A stretch of DNA of 64,000 bases from Micromonospora sp. WMMD1155. GTDB lineage: Bacteria > Actinomycetota > Actinomycetes > Mycobacteriales > Micromonosporaceae. Position 1 is the stretch's first letter. Every line of letters starts with the position of its first letter. Made by a program: the position numbers and the translations under genes. The notes beneath the pieces were generated by a model, which had not been told where the DNA came from, ran no database searches, and saw nothing but the letters and a program-made list of their open reading frames with translations. Below are positions 27,649 to 36,446 of the stretch, one piece after another. The DNA lies in the NCBI RefSeq assembly GCF_029581275.1, contig NZ_CP120742.1, positions 7,254,501 to 7,318,500 of the forward strand. The letters are read 5' to 3'.

Positions 27649-30600
27649 ATGGGCCCCATACACCATGAGTCTGCCTTCGGTGACGCGATCGTCGCTTCCC
27701 TCCTCTCCGGTGGGTGGGAGCGTGGCGACACCGCCGACTACCGCCCCAACCTCGGTCTGGACACCCACCAGCTCTTCACCTTTATCGGCACCACCCAGGC
27801 CGCCCAATGGGAGGACCTCGTCATCTCATACGGCGGCGACCGGGACGCGGCGCAACGCGGGTTCGTCAAGCGCCTTGACCAGGCGATTGCCACTGACGGG
27901 CTGCTCGACGTGCTGCGCAAGGGTGTGAAAGACCACGGGGTACGCATCCGAGTCGCCTACTTCAAGCCGTCCTTCGTGGAGTCGGACGAGATCCTCGCCG
28001 ACTACCGACGCAACCGGCTCACCGTCGTCCGGGAGTTGGCCTACGCCACGAAGCAGGCCGACCGGGGCAACCGGCTGGACCTGGCCCTGTTCCTCAACGG
28101 CATCCCGGTGGCCACCGCAGAGCTGAAGAACCCTCTGACCGGCTCAGGGGTCGAGCAAGCCAAGGAGCAGTACCGGACCGAGCGCGACCCCACCGAGCTG
28201 ATCTTCTCCCGCCGCGTCATCGCCAACTTCGCCGTTGACCCGGACCTGGTCTTCGTCTCCACCCAGCTGCGCGGCAAGCCGACCCGGTTCCTGCCGTTCA
28301 ACACCGGTTCGGAGGGCCCAGGTCGGCCGGGTGGCGAGGGTAACCCGCCGGCCACGGAGTACGGGAAGTACGCCACCTCCTACCTGTGGGAGGAGATCTG
28401 GCAGCGGGACAACTGGCTCGACCTGCTGGAGCGGTTCATTCACCTGCACAAAGAAAAGAGTGCGGACGGGCGTACCCGAAAGTCCTTGATCTTCCCCCGC
28501 TACCACCAGTGGCATGCCGTGAAGAAGCTGACGGCGCACGCCGCTCGGCACGGGGCGGGTCACAACTACCTGATCATGGCCTCGGCGGGGTCGGGGAAGT
28601 CGAACACGATCGCCTGGCTCAGCCACCGCCTGTCGTCCCTGCACGCGAACGGCGACGTGGCCAAGCTGGACCCGGACGCGGGGCGGGCCCGCCTGCAGCC
28701 TGGCTCGCCCGTCTTCGACAAGGTCATCATTATCACCGACCGGCGGAACCTCGACGCCCAGCTCCGCGCGACGGTTGGCAGCTTTGAGCAAACCGCCGGC
28801 CTGGTGGTGAAGATCGACGAGAATCACGGGTCGAAGTCCGAGCAGCTCGCCAGGGCGCTCTCCCGTGAGACGGGCAAGATCGTTACCGTCACGCTGCACA
28901 CCTTCCCGGCGCTCGAGGAGTACCTCAAGCAGAACCCGACCGAGATCCAGGGCCGGCGGTTCGCGATCGTCATCGACGAGGCGCACTCGTCCCAGTCCGG
29001 TGATGCTGCCGCCTCGGTCCGCGCGGTGCTGCGCGACCTGGGCCTGGACGCCGACTCCGACGATCCGGGTGCGACCAGCGCGCCGGCCGCACCTGACGTC
29101 GAGGCTCAGCTCAAGGCCAACGCGCGCAAGCGGCAGCGGGCCGCGAACCTCTCCTACTTTGCGTTCACCGCCACCCCGAAGCACAAGACCCTAGAAGGTT
29201 TCGGCACGCTCGGTGAGGACGGAAAGTACCACCCGTTCCACACCTATTCGATGCGGCAGGCCATCGAGGAGAAGTTCATTCTCGACCCGCTGCGCAACTA
29301 CGTCACCTACAACACCTACTGGAAGCTCGTCAACGGCAACCGCGACGAGCGGAAGGTCGACCCGGCCAAGGCGAATCCGCTGCTGGCCCGTTACGCGCTG
29401 ACCCACGACTCGACCGTCGCCCAGCACGCGCAGGTGATCGTCGAGCACTTCCGCACGCACACCGCCGGGAGGCTTGGCGGGCGGGCGAAGGCGATGGTGG
29501 TCACCGCGGGCCGGCCGCAGGCCGTTCAGATGGCCCGGTCGATCAAGAAGTACATCGGCGATCTCGGCTATCCCGACCCGGGCGTCCTGGTGGCTTTCTC
29601 GGGCACACTCACCTACGACGGTGAGGAGACCACCGAGGCGAAGGAGAACGGCGGGCTCGCCGAGAGCGCCCTGCCGAAGGCTTTCGCTTACACGCGCGCT
29701 GACGACAAGTCCGCCCAGGCCGGCGGAGCCGGGCAGCCCGAGTACCGGATCCTGGTCGTGGCGGAGAAGTACCAGACCGGTTTCGACCAGCCGCTGCTCA
29801 CCACGATGTACGTCAACAAGACGCTGACTGGCATCGCCGCCGTGCAGACTCTGTCCCGGCTCAACCGCACCGCCGACCGCAAGAGCCAGTCCGACCTGGC
29901 GGTGCTGGACTTCGTCAACGACGCCGAGGACATCAAGGAGTCCTTCCGCCCGTACTTCGAGGAAGCTGCCACCCTGCCCTCGGACCCCAACCTGCTCTAC
30001 ACCGCGCAGAGCAGGGTGATGTCTGTGCCGGTCCTCGTCGATGAGGAGATGCAGGCGTTCGCGGCTGCTTACCTGGCTGCTCAGCGGCAGGCCGCCGGCA
30101 ACACGGCGAAGTGGGAGAAGCTCCACGCGGAGCTGTACCGGCATCTCGATCCTGCGGTGACCCGCTTCGCCGACCTGCTCAACGGCGACGACGAGGACGA
30201 CCAGGAGACGGCCGAGACCTTCCGGGCCGACCTGAACGACTACGTCCGCAAGTACAGCTTCCTCTCCGGCATCGTCACCTACATCGACGCCGAACTGGAG
30301 CGTCTCTACCTCTACGGGCGGCACCTGCTCAATCGGCTGCCGCGCGGTGAGGACGGCGGCGTGGACATCGGCGAGGTCGACCTCAGCCATCTTCGGGTGG
30401 AGAAGACCGGTGAGCACGACGTGAGTCTCGTCCCCGAGGGGCCGGCCGACATGAAGGGCTTCGGCGATGGATCCGGCGGTGCCAAGGAGTCGGAGAAGTC
30501 GCTGCTGTCGGAACTCATCGACAGGTTCAACCAGAAGTACGGCACGGAGTTCACCGAGCAGGACGTCATCAAGCCCTTCAACGAGGCGCTAGCCGACCCG

Positions 30601-30828
30601 AAGGTGCGGCTGGCCGCCGTCGCCAACGACGAGGAGAACTTCGGCCACGTCTTCGACCCGGTCTTCGAGGACAAGATGATGGACCACTTCGACAGCACCG
30701 CCGACCTGGGGCGCAAGTACTTCGACCCGCAGCAGAACTTCCGCAGCTCGCTCAACCGCAGCGCCCGCAGCGCCGCCTGGCGGCTGATCCGCCGACAGGA
30801 GGGGGTCGTCGACGACGCGGTGGCCTGA
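27649..30828 (+). CDS. hsdR: Type I restriction-modification, restriction subunit HsdR
   Basis: 1059 aa. The N-terminal endonuclease domain has a PD-(D/E)XK core near residues 143-163 (LDLALFLNGIPVATAELKN: Asp, then Glu-x-Lys). SF2 translocase follows: Walker A MASAGSGKSNTIAW near 308, DEAH-like VIDEAHSSQSG near 439, motif III FTATPK, and helicase C with KYQTGFDQPLL and QTLSRLNRT. The C-terminal helical region probably docks to the methylase. It translocates DNA and cuts unmodified DNA at a distance (known). Complete with no visible lesion; last gene of the operon, followed by a hairpin. Confidence 0.95.
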   Translation: MGPIHHESAFGDAIVASLLSGGWERGDTADYRPNLGLDTHQLFTFIGTTQAAQWEDLVISYGGDRDAAQRGFVKRLDQAIATDGLLDVLRKGVKDHGVRIRVAYFKPSFVESDEILADYRRNRLTVVRELAYATKQADRGNRLDLALFLNGIPVATAELKNPLTGSGVEQAKEQYRTERDPTELIFSRRVIANFAVDPDLVFVSTQLRGKPTRFLPFNTGSEGPGRPGGEGNPPATEYGKYATSYLWEEIWQRDNWLDLLERFIHLHKEKSADGRTRKSLIFPRYHQWHAVKKLTAHAARHGAGHNYLIMASAGSGKSNTIAWLSHRLSSLHANGDVAKLDPDAGRARLQPGSPVFDKVIIITDRRNLDAQLRATVGSFEQTAGLVVKIDENHGSKSEQLARALSRETGKIVTVTLHTFPALEEYLKQNPTEIQGRRFAIVIDEAHSSQSGDAAASVRAVLRDLGLDADSDDPGATSAPAAPDVEAQLKANARKRQRAANLSYFAFTATPKHKTLEGFGTLGEDGKYHPFHTYSMRQAIEEKFILDPLRNYVTYNTYWKLVNGNRDERKVDPAKANPLLARYALTHDSTVAQHAQVIVEHFRTHTAGRLGGRAKAMVVTAGRPQAVQMARSIKKYIGDLGYPDPGVLVAFSGTLTYDGEETTEAKENGGLAESALPKAFAYTRADDKSAQAGGAGQPEYRILVVAEKYQTGFDQPLLTTMYVNKTLTGIAAVQTLSRLNRTADRKSQSDLAVLDFVNDAEDIKESFRPYFEEAATLPSDPNLLYTAQSRVMSVPVLVDEEMQAFAAAYLAAQRQAAGNTAKWEKLHAELYRHLDPAVTRFADLLNGDDEDDQETAETFRADLNDYVRKYSFLSGIVTYIDAELERLYLYGRHLLNRLPRGEDGGVDIGEVDLSHLRVEKTGEHDVSLVPEGPADMKGFGDGSGGAKESEKSLLSELIDRFNQKYGTEFTEQDVIKPFNEALADPKVRLAAVANDEENFGHVFDPVFEDKMMDHFDSTADLGRKYFDPQQNFRSSLNRSARSAAWRLIRRQEGVVDDAVA

Positions 30829-30837
30829 CCGGCCGGT

Positions 30838-30872
30838 GCCGTCGCGGCGCCAGCGTGACACGCCGCGGCGGC
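30838..30872 (+). terminator. Putative terminator of the hsd operon
   Basis: Two 12-base GC arms (30838-30849 and 30861-30872) pair perfectly in RNA apart from one G-U pair, with an 11-base loop. It starts ten bases after the hsdR stop. There is no U-tract, as is common in high-GC actinomycetes. Confidence 0.5.
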
Positions 30873-30944
30873 AACCCTGGACGGTGATCGGTTCGACCGC
30901 AACACTGACCATCTGGCTGGGACAGTCGCAGGGGTGGGGGCAAC

Positions 30945-32516
30945 GTGCGGGCAGAGCCGATCGCCGGTCGATACGAACGGGTCGAGGAAGTCGGCTCGGG
31001 CGGCATGGGGCATGTCTGGCGCGGCTACGACAGCGTCCTCGACCGTGAGGTCGCCATCAAACTGATCCGCGTCGAGGCCGTGCAAACCTCGCAGCAGGCG
31101 GAAGAGTTCGCCAAGCGATTCCGCCGCGAGGCCCGCGTCACCGCACGCATCCAACACCATGGCGTGCCCCAGGTGTACGACGCGGTCCTCGATCGCTCAT
31201 ACGACCGGCTCTACCTGGTGATGGAGTTCGTTCGCGGCACCGCCCTGCGGGCCTTCATCGACCCACAGCGGCCGCTGCCGGTTACCTGGGCAGCCGCTAT
31301 CGCCGCGCAGATCTGCACCGTCCTCTCCCACGCCCACGCCATCCCCGTCGTGCACCGCGACCTCAAACCCGACAACGTTCTGGTCACCTCGGATGGGGCG
31401 ATCAAGCTCCTCGACTTCGGCATCGCCGCCATCCTGCGCACCGACGTCACCCGCCTCACCGCAACCGGCAGCGCCCTCGGCACCCACCACTACATGCCGC
31501 CCGAGCAGATCCAGAACGCACAGGTCACGCCGCAGAGCGACCTGTACGCCCTGGGCTGTGTCCTGCACGAACTCCTCGCCGGGCGACGCGTCTTCGCTGG
31601 CGGCAGCGACTTCGAACTGTGGCACCAGCACATCACCGAGCCGCCACCACCGCTACGGACGCTCCGCCACGACGTGCCCGCAGCGATCGAGGAACTGGTC
31701 CTCGATTTGCTGGCCAAGGCCCCAGAGGACCGGCCGGCGGACGCCTACGACGTCTACGAGCGGCTGCTGCCTTTCCTGCCCCTACCTGGATCGGCACTGC
31801 CCGCCTCCGAGCGCGCGAGCAGCACGATGCCCGACCCGACGCTGGTGTACCGCCGACCCAATGCGCCCCGCCGCCGACCCGCACCCGCTCCCGTGGTCCC
31901 GGCGCCGCGCATGTCGGCTGCCGATCCGGCGGCGATCCTGCGGACCGAGGTTCGAGACGCGATCAAGGCCGCCGTTACCCAATCCGATGAGCTGCTGGAC
32001 GACGAGCGGTTCGCCCAAGCCGCGGATGTGCTCGAGAGCGTCATCGGCCCCGCCAGCGAGGCGCTCGGTGCTGAGAGTCCCCGCGTACTGGGCCTGCGAT
32101 CACGGCGAGCCGCCATCCTTATCATCGGCGGGGACTTCCGGCGCGCACTGCCGGAGTTCGACGCCCTCGCCGCGGCGTACACCCGTACCGCTGGCCCCAC
32201 CAGCGAGGACGCGTTGGAATGCCTCCGGCAGGCAGCCCACTGCCGGGCGGAACTCGGCCAGGCCACAACAGCCCTGCGCCAGTTCCGGCAGGTGCTGACG
32301 CACGTACGCGCCGCCTCCGGCGACGTTTCCCCCACGGCTCTCGACCTACGTTTCAACATCGGCATACTGCTGGTCTCCGAAGACAAGGCCGCCGAGGCCG
32401 CAGACGAGCTGCAACCGCTGCACGACGACCTCTGCGTCGTCTACGGCCCAGACCATGAGCTGACCCGGGAAGTCGCCGACCTGCTTGCCCGGCTCAGACT
32501 CGCCGCCGACGGATAG
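30945..32516 (+). CDS. Soluble Hanks-type Ser/Thr protein kinase with C-terminal TPR-like region
   Basis: 523 aa, GTG start after GGTGGGGG. Kinase domain about 8-270: glycine loop VGSGGMGHVW, VAIKLI lysine, VHRDLKPDNV near 136-145, DFG near 157, and an APE-like PPEQ. There is no transmembrane segment, unlike PknB-type receptor kinases. After a Pro/Arg-rich linker (about 280-330) come helical pairs resembling TPRs (about 345-520: FAQAADVLESVIGPASEALG, AELGQATTALRQFRQVLTHV). Such soluble kinases occur in defence islands and in signalling. Its position directly after hsdR and before a putative nuclease suggests a defence link, but that is inference. Confidence 0.88.
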   Translation: MRAEPIAGRYERVEEVGSGGMGHVWRGYDSVLDREVAIKLIRVEAVQTSQQAEEFAKRFRREARVTARIQHHGVPQVYDAVLDRSYDRLYLVMEFVRGTALRAFIDPQRPLPVTWAAAIAAQICTVLSHAHAIPVVHRDLKPDNVLVTSDGAIKLLDFGIAAILRTDVTRLTATGSALGTHHYMPPEQIQNAQVTPQSDLYALGCVLHELLAGRRVFAGGSDFELWHQHITEPPPPLRTLRHDVPAAIEELVLDLLAKAPEDRPADAYDVYERLLPFLPLPGSALPASERASSTMPDPTLVYRRPNAPRRRPAPAPVVPAPRMSAADPAAILRTEVRDAIKAAVTQSDELLDDERFAQAADVLESVIGPASEALGAESPRVLGLRSRRAAILIIGGDFRRALPEFDALAAAYTRTAGPTSEDALECLRQAAHCRAELGQATTALRQFRQVLTHVRAASGDVSPTALDLRFNIGILLVSEDKAAEAADELQPLHDDLCVVYGPDHELTREVADLLARLRLAADG

Positions 32517-32530
32517 TTCCGCCACCGCCG

Positions 32531-33343
32531 TTGGCTCAAGTCTCCACCCGCGGAGTTGCTCCCGGCCTCGATGATCTCTATGCTTCCTGGGCGTCAAGAG
32601 TGGTCAGCGTCAAGCCTCCCGGCTTGCTGACCCGGCAACCGCGCCACCCGCGCACGGTGCCTCCGGGGGAAGACCAGGTCGACCGCAAGCTGCGGTACGG
32701 CAAGAGCGGGTGCCTCGTGGCACCGGAGAGCGAGTTCACCGTGCCGTTCGAAGAGCTGGACCTGACTGCTTTCGCGGTCTGCCTGACCTGCGGGCACCTC
32801 CGCGACGGCGCCCCACGCGAGCAGCGGTGCCGCTGCCAGCCGCGTACGCCGGAGTGGGAGCAGCAGTGGGAGGGGCAGGACATCCCCGGTGACCTCGACC
32901 TGTGTGTGTTGTGCGTGCGGGACACGGTGACCACCCGAACCCGGTGGTCGTGGCTGGCCTGCGAGACCTGCCGACACGTCTCGCAGGTGGTCGGCGAGCG
33001 GTACGGCCACCGCGCCGCACTGCCGCTGGGCCGACACTCGATCATGAACGGCGGCGTGATCCAGCCGCAGACGGCCACGACCACCAAGGTCGCCGCCACG
33101 CTGATGGCCTCCGCGCGGCGTGGTAACAAGCTGCGCGAGTGGCAGCAGGTGGAGTTCGCCCGGCTCGCCGAGCCACTACGCCTGACTGCTTCGAGCGTGC
33201 CGCTGGCCGAGTGGCAGCGGCACTCGCCGCCGTCGCTTGGAGCGAGCGTTGACGCCTTCGACCGCTACGGGGTCATGCCCGTACCCAACGACCTCAGCAG
33301 CCTCCGACAGGCCCAGAACGAATTCCTGTCCACTGCTCGTTGA
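32531..33343 (+). CDS. Unrecognised protein with CxxC zinc-ribbon motifs
   Basis: Up to 270 aa; the TTG start at 32531 has no ribosome site and GTG 32600 is an alternative, so the N-terminus is uncertain. Four Cys pairs lie in the central part: CLTCGHL, CRC, CVLC and CETCRHV (about 83-150), suggesting one or two zinc ribbons. The C-terminal half is helical, with Trp/Arg residues (RRGNKLREWQQVEFARLAE). There is no catalytic motif. It begins just after the kinase gene and is codirectional, so it may be a substrate or partner. Unrecognised. Confidence 0.6.
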   Translation: MAQVSTRGVAPGLDDLYASWASRVVSVKPPGLLTRQPRHPRTVPPGEDQVDRKLRYGKSGCLVAPESEFTVPFEELDLTAFAVCLTCGHLRDGAPREQRCRCQPRTPEWEQQWEGQDIPGDLDLCVLCVRDTVTTRTRWSWLACETCRHVSQVVGERYGHRAALPLGRHSIMNGGVIQPQTATTTKVAATLMASARRGNKLREWQQVEFARLAEPLRLTASSVPLAEWQRHSPPSLGASVDAFDRYGVMPVPNDLSSLRQAQNEFLSTAR

Positions 33344-33518
33344 CCGCCAGTCCAGGCGGCTGCTGTTGGCGGTACCCGACATCGCCAACAGCGGCCGCGC
33401 TGGTCATCTTCCATCGACGGTCCGGTGATGACGGGCAGCTCGAATGCCGCGGCGTTCGATAGCATCCGGCCATGATGGACAGTGGCGGGCAGCGATGCCG
33501 GCGCCTGGTGGTCGAAGC

Positions 33519-34454
33519 ATGACCATCGTTAGTGGTTGGCCGGCGCTGACCGTGGCATTGAGCGACAGAGCCTCTCCAGCGAGGTTGTTCATTCAGGGGC
33601 GGTTCGGCCGCTGGCAGGACCTGCAGGCCCGGTATCGGGAATCCGTGGGCTCCCTTGTCGTGCCTGGGAGCCAGGCGAACCCGGGCACCGTCGGCTCGGC
33701 CTTCGACTGGATGGTGCGCTTCATGGTGCATCCCAGACCGGATCTGCGCTTGGCAATGCTCGGCGCGCGCACTCCCCCACTCCGGCACGCGGTCCACGAA
33801 CTGGCGCGCACGCTGAATTACTCCGGAAGCGGCGACAGCCTGGGGACCTCCCGGTTCACCGGGCCGGCCACGGGCAGCGAGGCCGACCATCAACTCGTTG
33901 CCCGGGCCTGCTGGGCGCTGGCGCTCCTCACCGACCTGCACCGGGTCGGTCCCACGCCCGGATCCCCGTTGATGGCCCTGGCCCCAAGGTCCATCACCGC
34001 CGAAAAGCTCCTTGAGCTCGCCCCACCCGCCGCCCTCGATGAGCTCCAGACCCTGCGTGCCTTCGCCAAACAGAGCCTCCTGCCGTCCCTGTCGACACGG
34101 CACGGCGCTTGGGCCGTCGGGCCGACCTTCACCGGATCATCGCTGATGAACGCCGACGCCGACCTGATCGCCGCAGGCCTGCTGCTCGAACTCAAGACGA
34201 GCCTCGGCAGCAAGCGCCGCGACGGGACACGGCGGCCATCGCTGGAAGCGCCGACCATCATGCAGCTGCTCGGCTACGTACTGCTGGACTTCCCTGACGA
34301 GTTCGCCATCGAGGCCGTCGGCGTCTACAACGCCCGCTACGCACATCTGACGACGTGGCGCCTACCGGAACTCCTGGCTGAGTTGGCGGGCCGGCCCGTT
34401 GATCTATGGGAGGAACGTGTGGCCTTCCGTCAGCTGCTCACCACGGGCGGTTAG
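33519..34454 (+). CDS. Putative PD-(D/E)XK nuclease-like protein
   Basis: 311 aa from ATG 33519; an upstream in-frame ATG exists at 33444 but the added residues are not protein-like. Residues about 211-227 read NADADLIAAGLLLELKTSLG: an Asp, a hydrophobic strand, then Glu-x-Lys, the spacing of the PD-(D/E)XK nuclease core. A further Gln/Tyr-bearing helix follows (IMQLLGYVLLDFP), as is common after that motif. The N-terminal 200 residues are helical (PGTVGSAFDWMVRFMVHP) and unrecognised. Convergent with the GIY-YIG gene, one base between stops. Nuclease activity is inferred from the motif only. Confidence 0.65.
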   Translation: MTIVSGWPALTVALSDRASPARLFIQGRFGRWQDLQARYRESVGSLVVPGSQANPGTVGSAFDWMVRFMVHPRPDLRLAMLGARTPPLRHAVHELARTLNYSGSGDSLGTSRFTGPATGSEADHQLVARACWALALLTDLHRVGPTPGSPLMALAPRSITAEKLLELAPPAALDELQTLRAFAKQSLLPSLSTRHGAWAVGPTFTGSSLMNADADLIAAGLLLELKTSLGSKRRDGTRRPSLEAPTIMQLLGYVLLDFPDEFAIEAVGVYNARYAHLTTWRLPELLAELAGRPVDLWEERVAFRQLLTTGG

Positions 34455-34455
34455 G

Positions 34456-35202
34456 TTAGTCCTCGCGTCGGAGACCATCTATGCAGCCCTGGATGAGGGC
34501 GGACGCGTCGCGAAAGTCGAGGTCGAAGAACTCGCGGTCCTTACGCACGCGGTAGGGTGCCAGTCGATCGTGCAGCTCAGCCTCTACTGACGGAGCATCC
34601 GCGACCACCCACAAAGCGCGCACGCCATACGGGATAACGACGCCTGTCGCCCGGTTGATCTCCTTCACCCGCTCCTCGACGGTCCGCTCGGTGTAGCCAA
34701 TCTTCAGCATCCGAGGCTGCTCGCGAGTCGACAGCACGTAGATGTAGCCGGCTCCTCGCGGTTCACGTGGTTGTTCTTCGACGAGTCCAGCGAGATGGAC
34801 CTGCACGTTCGCGTCAGTCAGGAGCGTGAGCTGATTCGCAGCGGTGGCATCGTCGCCGTCATTGATGGCGGTCCGTAGGCGACTGAGCGCATCACCAACT
34901 TGTAGGCAGCGCTTACGTCCGGGGCGGCCCAGCTGTTGCCACACGGTGAACCAGTCCCACTGGTCCTGCTTGTGACAGCGCGAGTAGAACCCCTTGACTT
35001 CCGACAGGGCCTCCAGCAGTGGCGGGCTGGACTCAATCGGCCCGTTCTGGAGGTAGCTCAGCACGGCCGCTACCGACTGACGTCGTTTCTGCTGGACCTC
35101 GGGCTTGACGGGGGCCATCCCGAAGCCCCACTTCTGCACGACCTGCACGCGATGGTCTCGAACTGGAGATGCCACGACCGCCTCCTCCTCCCGTAGCTTC
35201 AT
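34456..35202 (-). CDS. T5orf172 / GIY-YIG-like domain protein
   Basis: 248 aa. Residues about 150-245 match the T5orf172 (MUG113-like) branch of the GIY-YIG superfamily: GYIYVLSTREQPRMLKIGYT carries the YIY and GY-T elements, followed by an Arg helix (VEERVKEINRATGV), a conserved Glu in AEAELHD-like text (VEAELHDRLAPYRV), and DREFFDL. The N-terminal 150 residues are helical and unrecognised. The start is uncertain: ATG 35202 has no clear ribosome site, and an internal ATG about 28 codons later is possible. Such domains are found in phage and defence genes as DNA-binding or nuclease modules. Confidence 0.8.
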   Translation of the reverse strand: MKLREEEAVVASPVRDHRVQVVQKWGFGMAPVKPEVQQKRRQSVAAVLSYLQNGPIESSPPLLEALSEVKGFYSRCHKQDQWDWFTVWQQLGRPGRKRCLQVGDALSRLRTAINDGDDATAANQLTLLTDANVQVHLAGLVEEQPREPRGAGYIYVLSTREQPRMLKIGYTERTVEERVKEINRATGVVIPYGVRALWVVADAPSVEAELHDRLAPYRVRKDREFFDLDFRDASALIQGCIDGLRRED

Positions 35203-35424
35203 GCGCCGCCGGATGCGGCGATCCCGGCCACCTCAGCAGCGGCCGGAATGAGCGGGAAGAGTATCCAACATGGCTCACTGGCCGCCGAGCCGGAGCCCGT
35301 GCGGAAGACCGGCCGTCCGTGCGCGGCGGGGGCCCAGGAGCCCACAGGGCCGGATGTCGGGCTACCAACCGATGGGGTCAAGGGCATCGGGAAGCTTGGC
35401 GACGATGTCGCCGTGCCCCTCAGA

Positions 35425-36279
35425 TCAGTCGCGCGGGCCAGTGACCGTGAGAGCTTGGATTGCGGCTGCAGCGTTATTGGCCGCGAGCCAGCCGGCGGGG
35501 TTGCCACAGTCGTGGTACTGGCCGGTAATGGGTTGGATCAGTACGTCGTGATCGCGTGCGAAGGCAGCGACGGCGTCGGTGGCCTGATACTCGCCGTTAG
35601 AGGCCGGGGTCAGCTTCTGGAAGTAGGCCACCGCGTCGGCGGGTAGCAGGGTGCGGCTGATGTTGATGTACGCGGTCGGTTCGCCGTAGCTGTCGGGCTT
35701 CTCCAAGAGCTCGTCGAGCAGGTGGTGGCCGGCTGCGGCGGTGCGTGGGTGGAGGATGCCGTATCGGTGGGCCTCGGCGCCCGGCACCGTAGCGGCGGCG
35801 AGCGCGGCCGGTGTACCAGCGGCGGCCCGGGCAGCCGCGAGGTCGGCGAGGTCGGATCCACCGTCGGCGCGGAGGAGAAGATCGTCCCCGGCGACAAGGA
35901 GGAAATCCTCGTTGCCGATGAACTCGGCGGCGATGATGGCAGGCAGCGCGGTGCCGTACCGGTCGTCGCGGGGCTGCTCGAGGAACGTGAAGTCGGCCTG
36001 GTGGTGTAGATCGGCGAGAGGCGCGTACTTGTCCTGCCAGCCTCGTGCGCTGAAGTATGCCTTGAGGTCGTGGTCCTCGCTGAGGTAATGGCGCACCTGG
36101 CGGCCGGCTTCGCCGGGGGCGGTCACGATCGCGATCTCGCGGGCACCGGCTGCGATGCAGTCGGCGACCGCGTAGGCCAGGACCGGATGGTTGAGGATCG
36201 GCAGCATGGACTTGTTGATCGTCTTGCCGATCGGAAAGAACCTGCTGCCCATGCCGGCAACAGCGATGACGGCCTTCAC
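35425..36279 (-). CDS. GalU-like sugar-1-phosphate nucleotidyltransferase
   Basis: About 284 aa from GTG 36279, preceded by AAAGGCGAG; a second in-frame GTG at 36306 is possible. The N-terminus shows the nucleotide-binding loop GMGSRFFPIGKTINKSMLPI, close to GalU (GxGTRxxPxTK..K.MLP). A central block VAGDDLLLRADGG matches the metal-binding Asp region. It is expected to make an NDP-sugar from NTP and sugar-1-phosphate. It lies downstream of the radical SAM/glycosyltransferase operon with a 167-base gap, on the same strand, so it probably supplies the activated sugar used there. GalU is also a housekeeping enzyme, so the link is inference. Confidence 0.85.
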   Translation of the reverse strand: MKAVIAVAGMGSRFFPIGKTINKSMLPILNHPVLAYAVADCIAAGAREIAIVTAPGEAGRQVRHYLSEDHDLKAYFSARGWQDKYAPLADLHHQADFTFLEQPRDDRYGTALPAIIAAEFIGNEDFLLVAGDDLLLRADGGSDLADLAAARAAAGTPAALAAATVPGAEAHRYGILHPRTAAAGHHLLDELLEKPDSYGEPTAYINISRTLLPADAVAYFQKLTPASNGEYQATDAVAAFARDHDVLIQPITGQYHDCGNPAGWLAANNAAAAIQALTVTGPRD

Positions 36280-36446
36280 TGACTCGCCTTTCGGTCGGAG
36301 GTGCACCGGCCGTCAGGGTGTTGCGACGGTGAGCCGGGACGCGTATGCCCAGTTTACGGTCTGTCGGTCCAGATTCATGGCACATGGAGCACGCGCAACG
36401 AGCGGGGACCGCCGGCGGTTCAGTGCCGGCGGTCCGCGGCATCGCA

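Noticed and set aside
29191..30417. 408-aa minus-strand frame opposite hsdR
   Set aside because: Antisense shadow; hsdR motifs are all in the plus frame.
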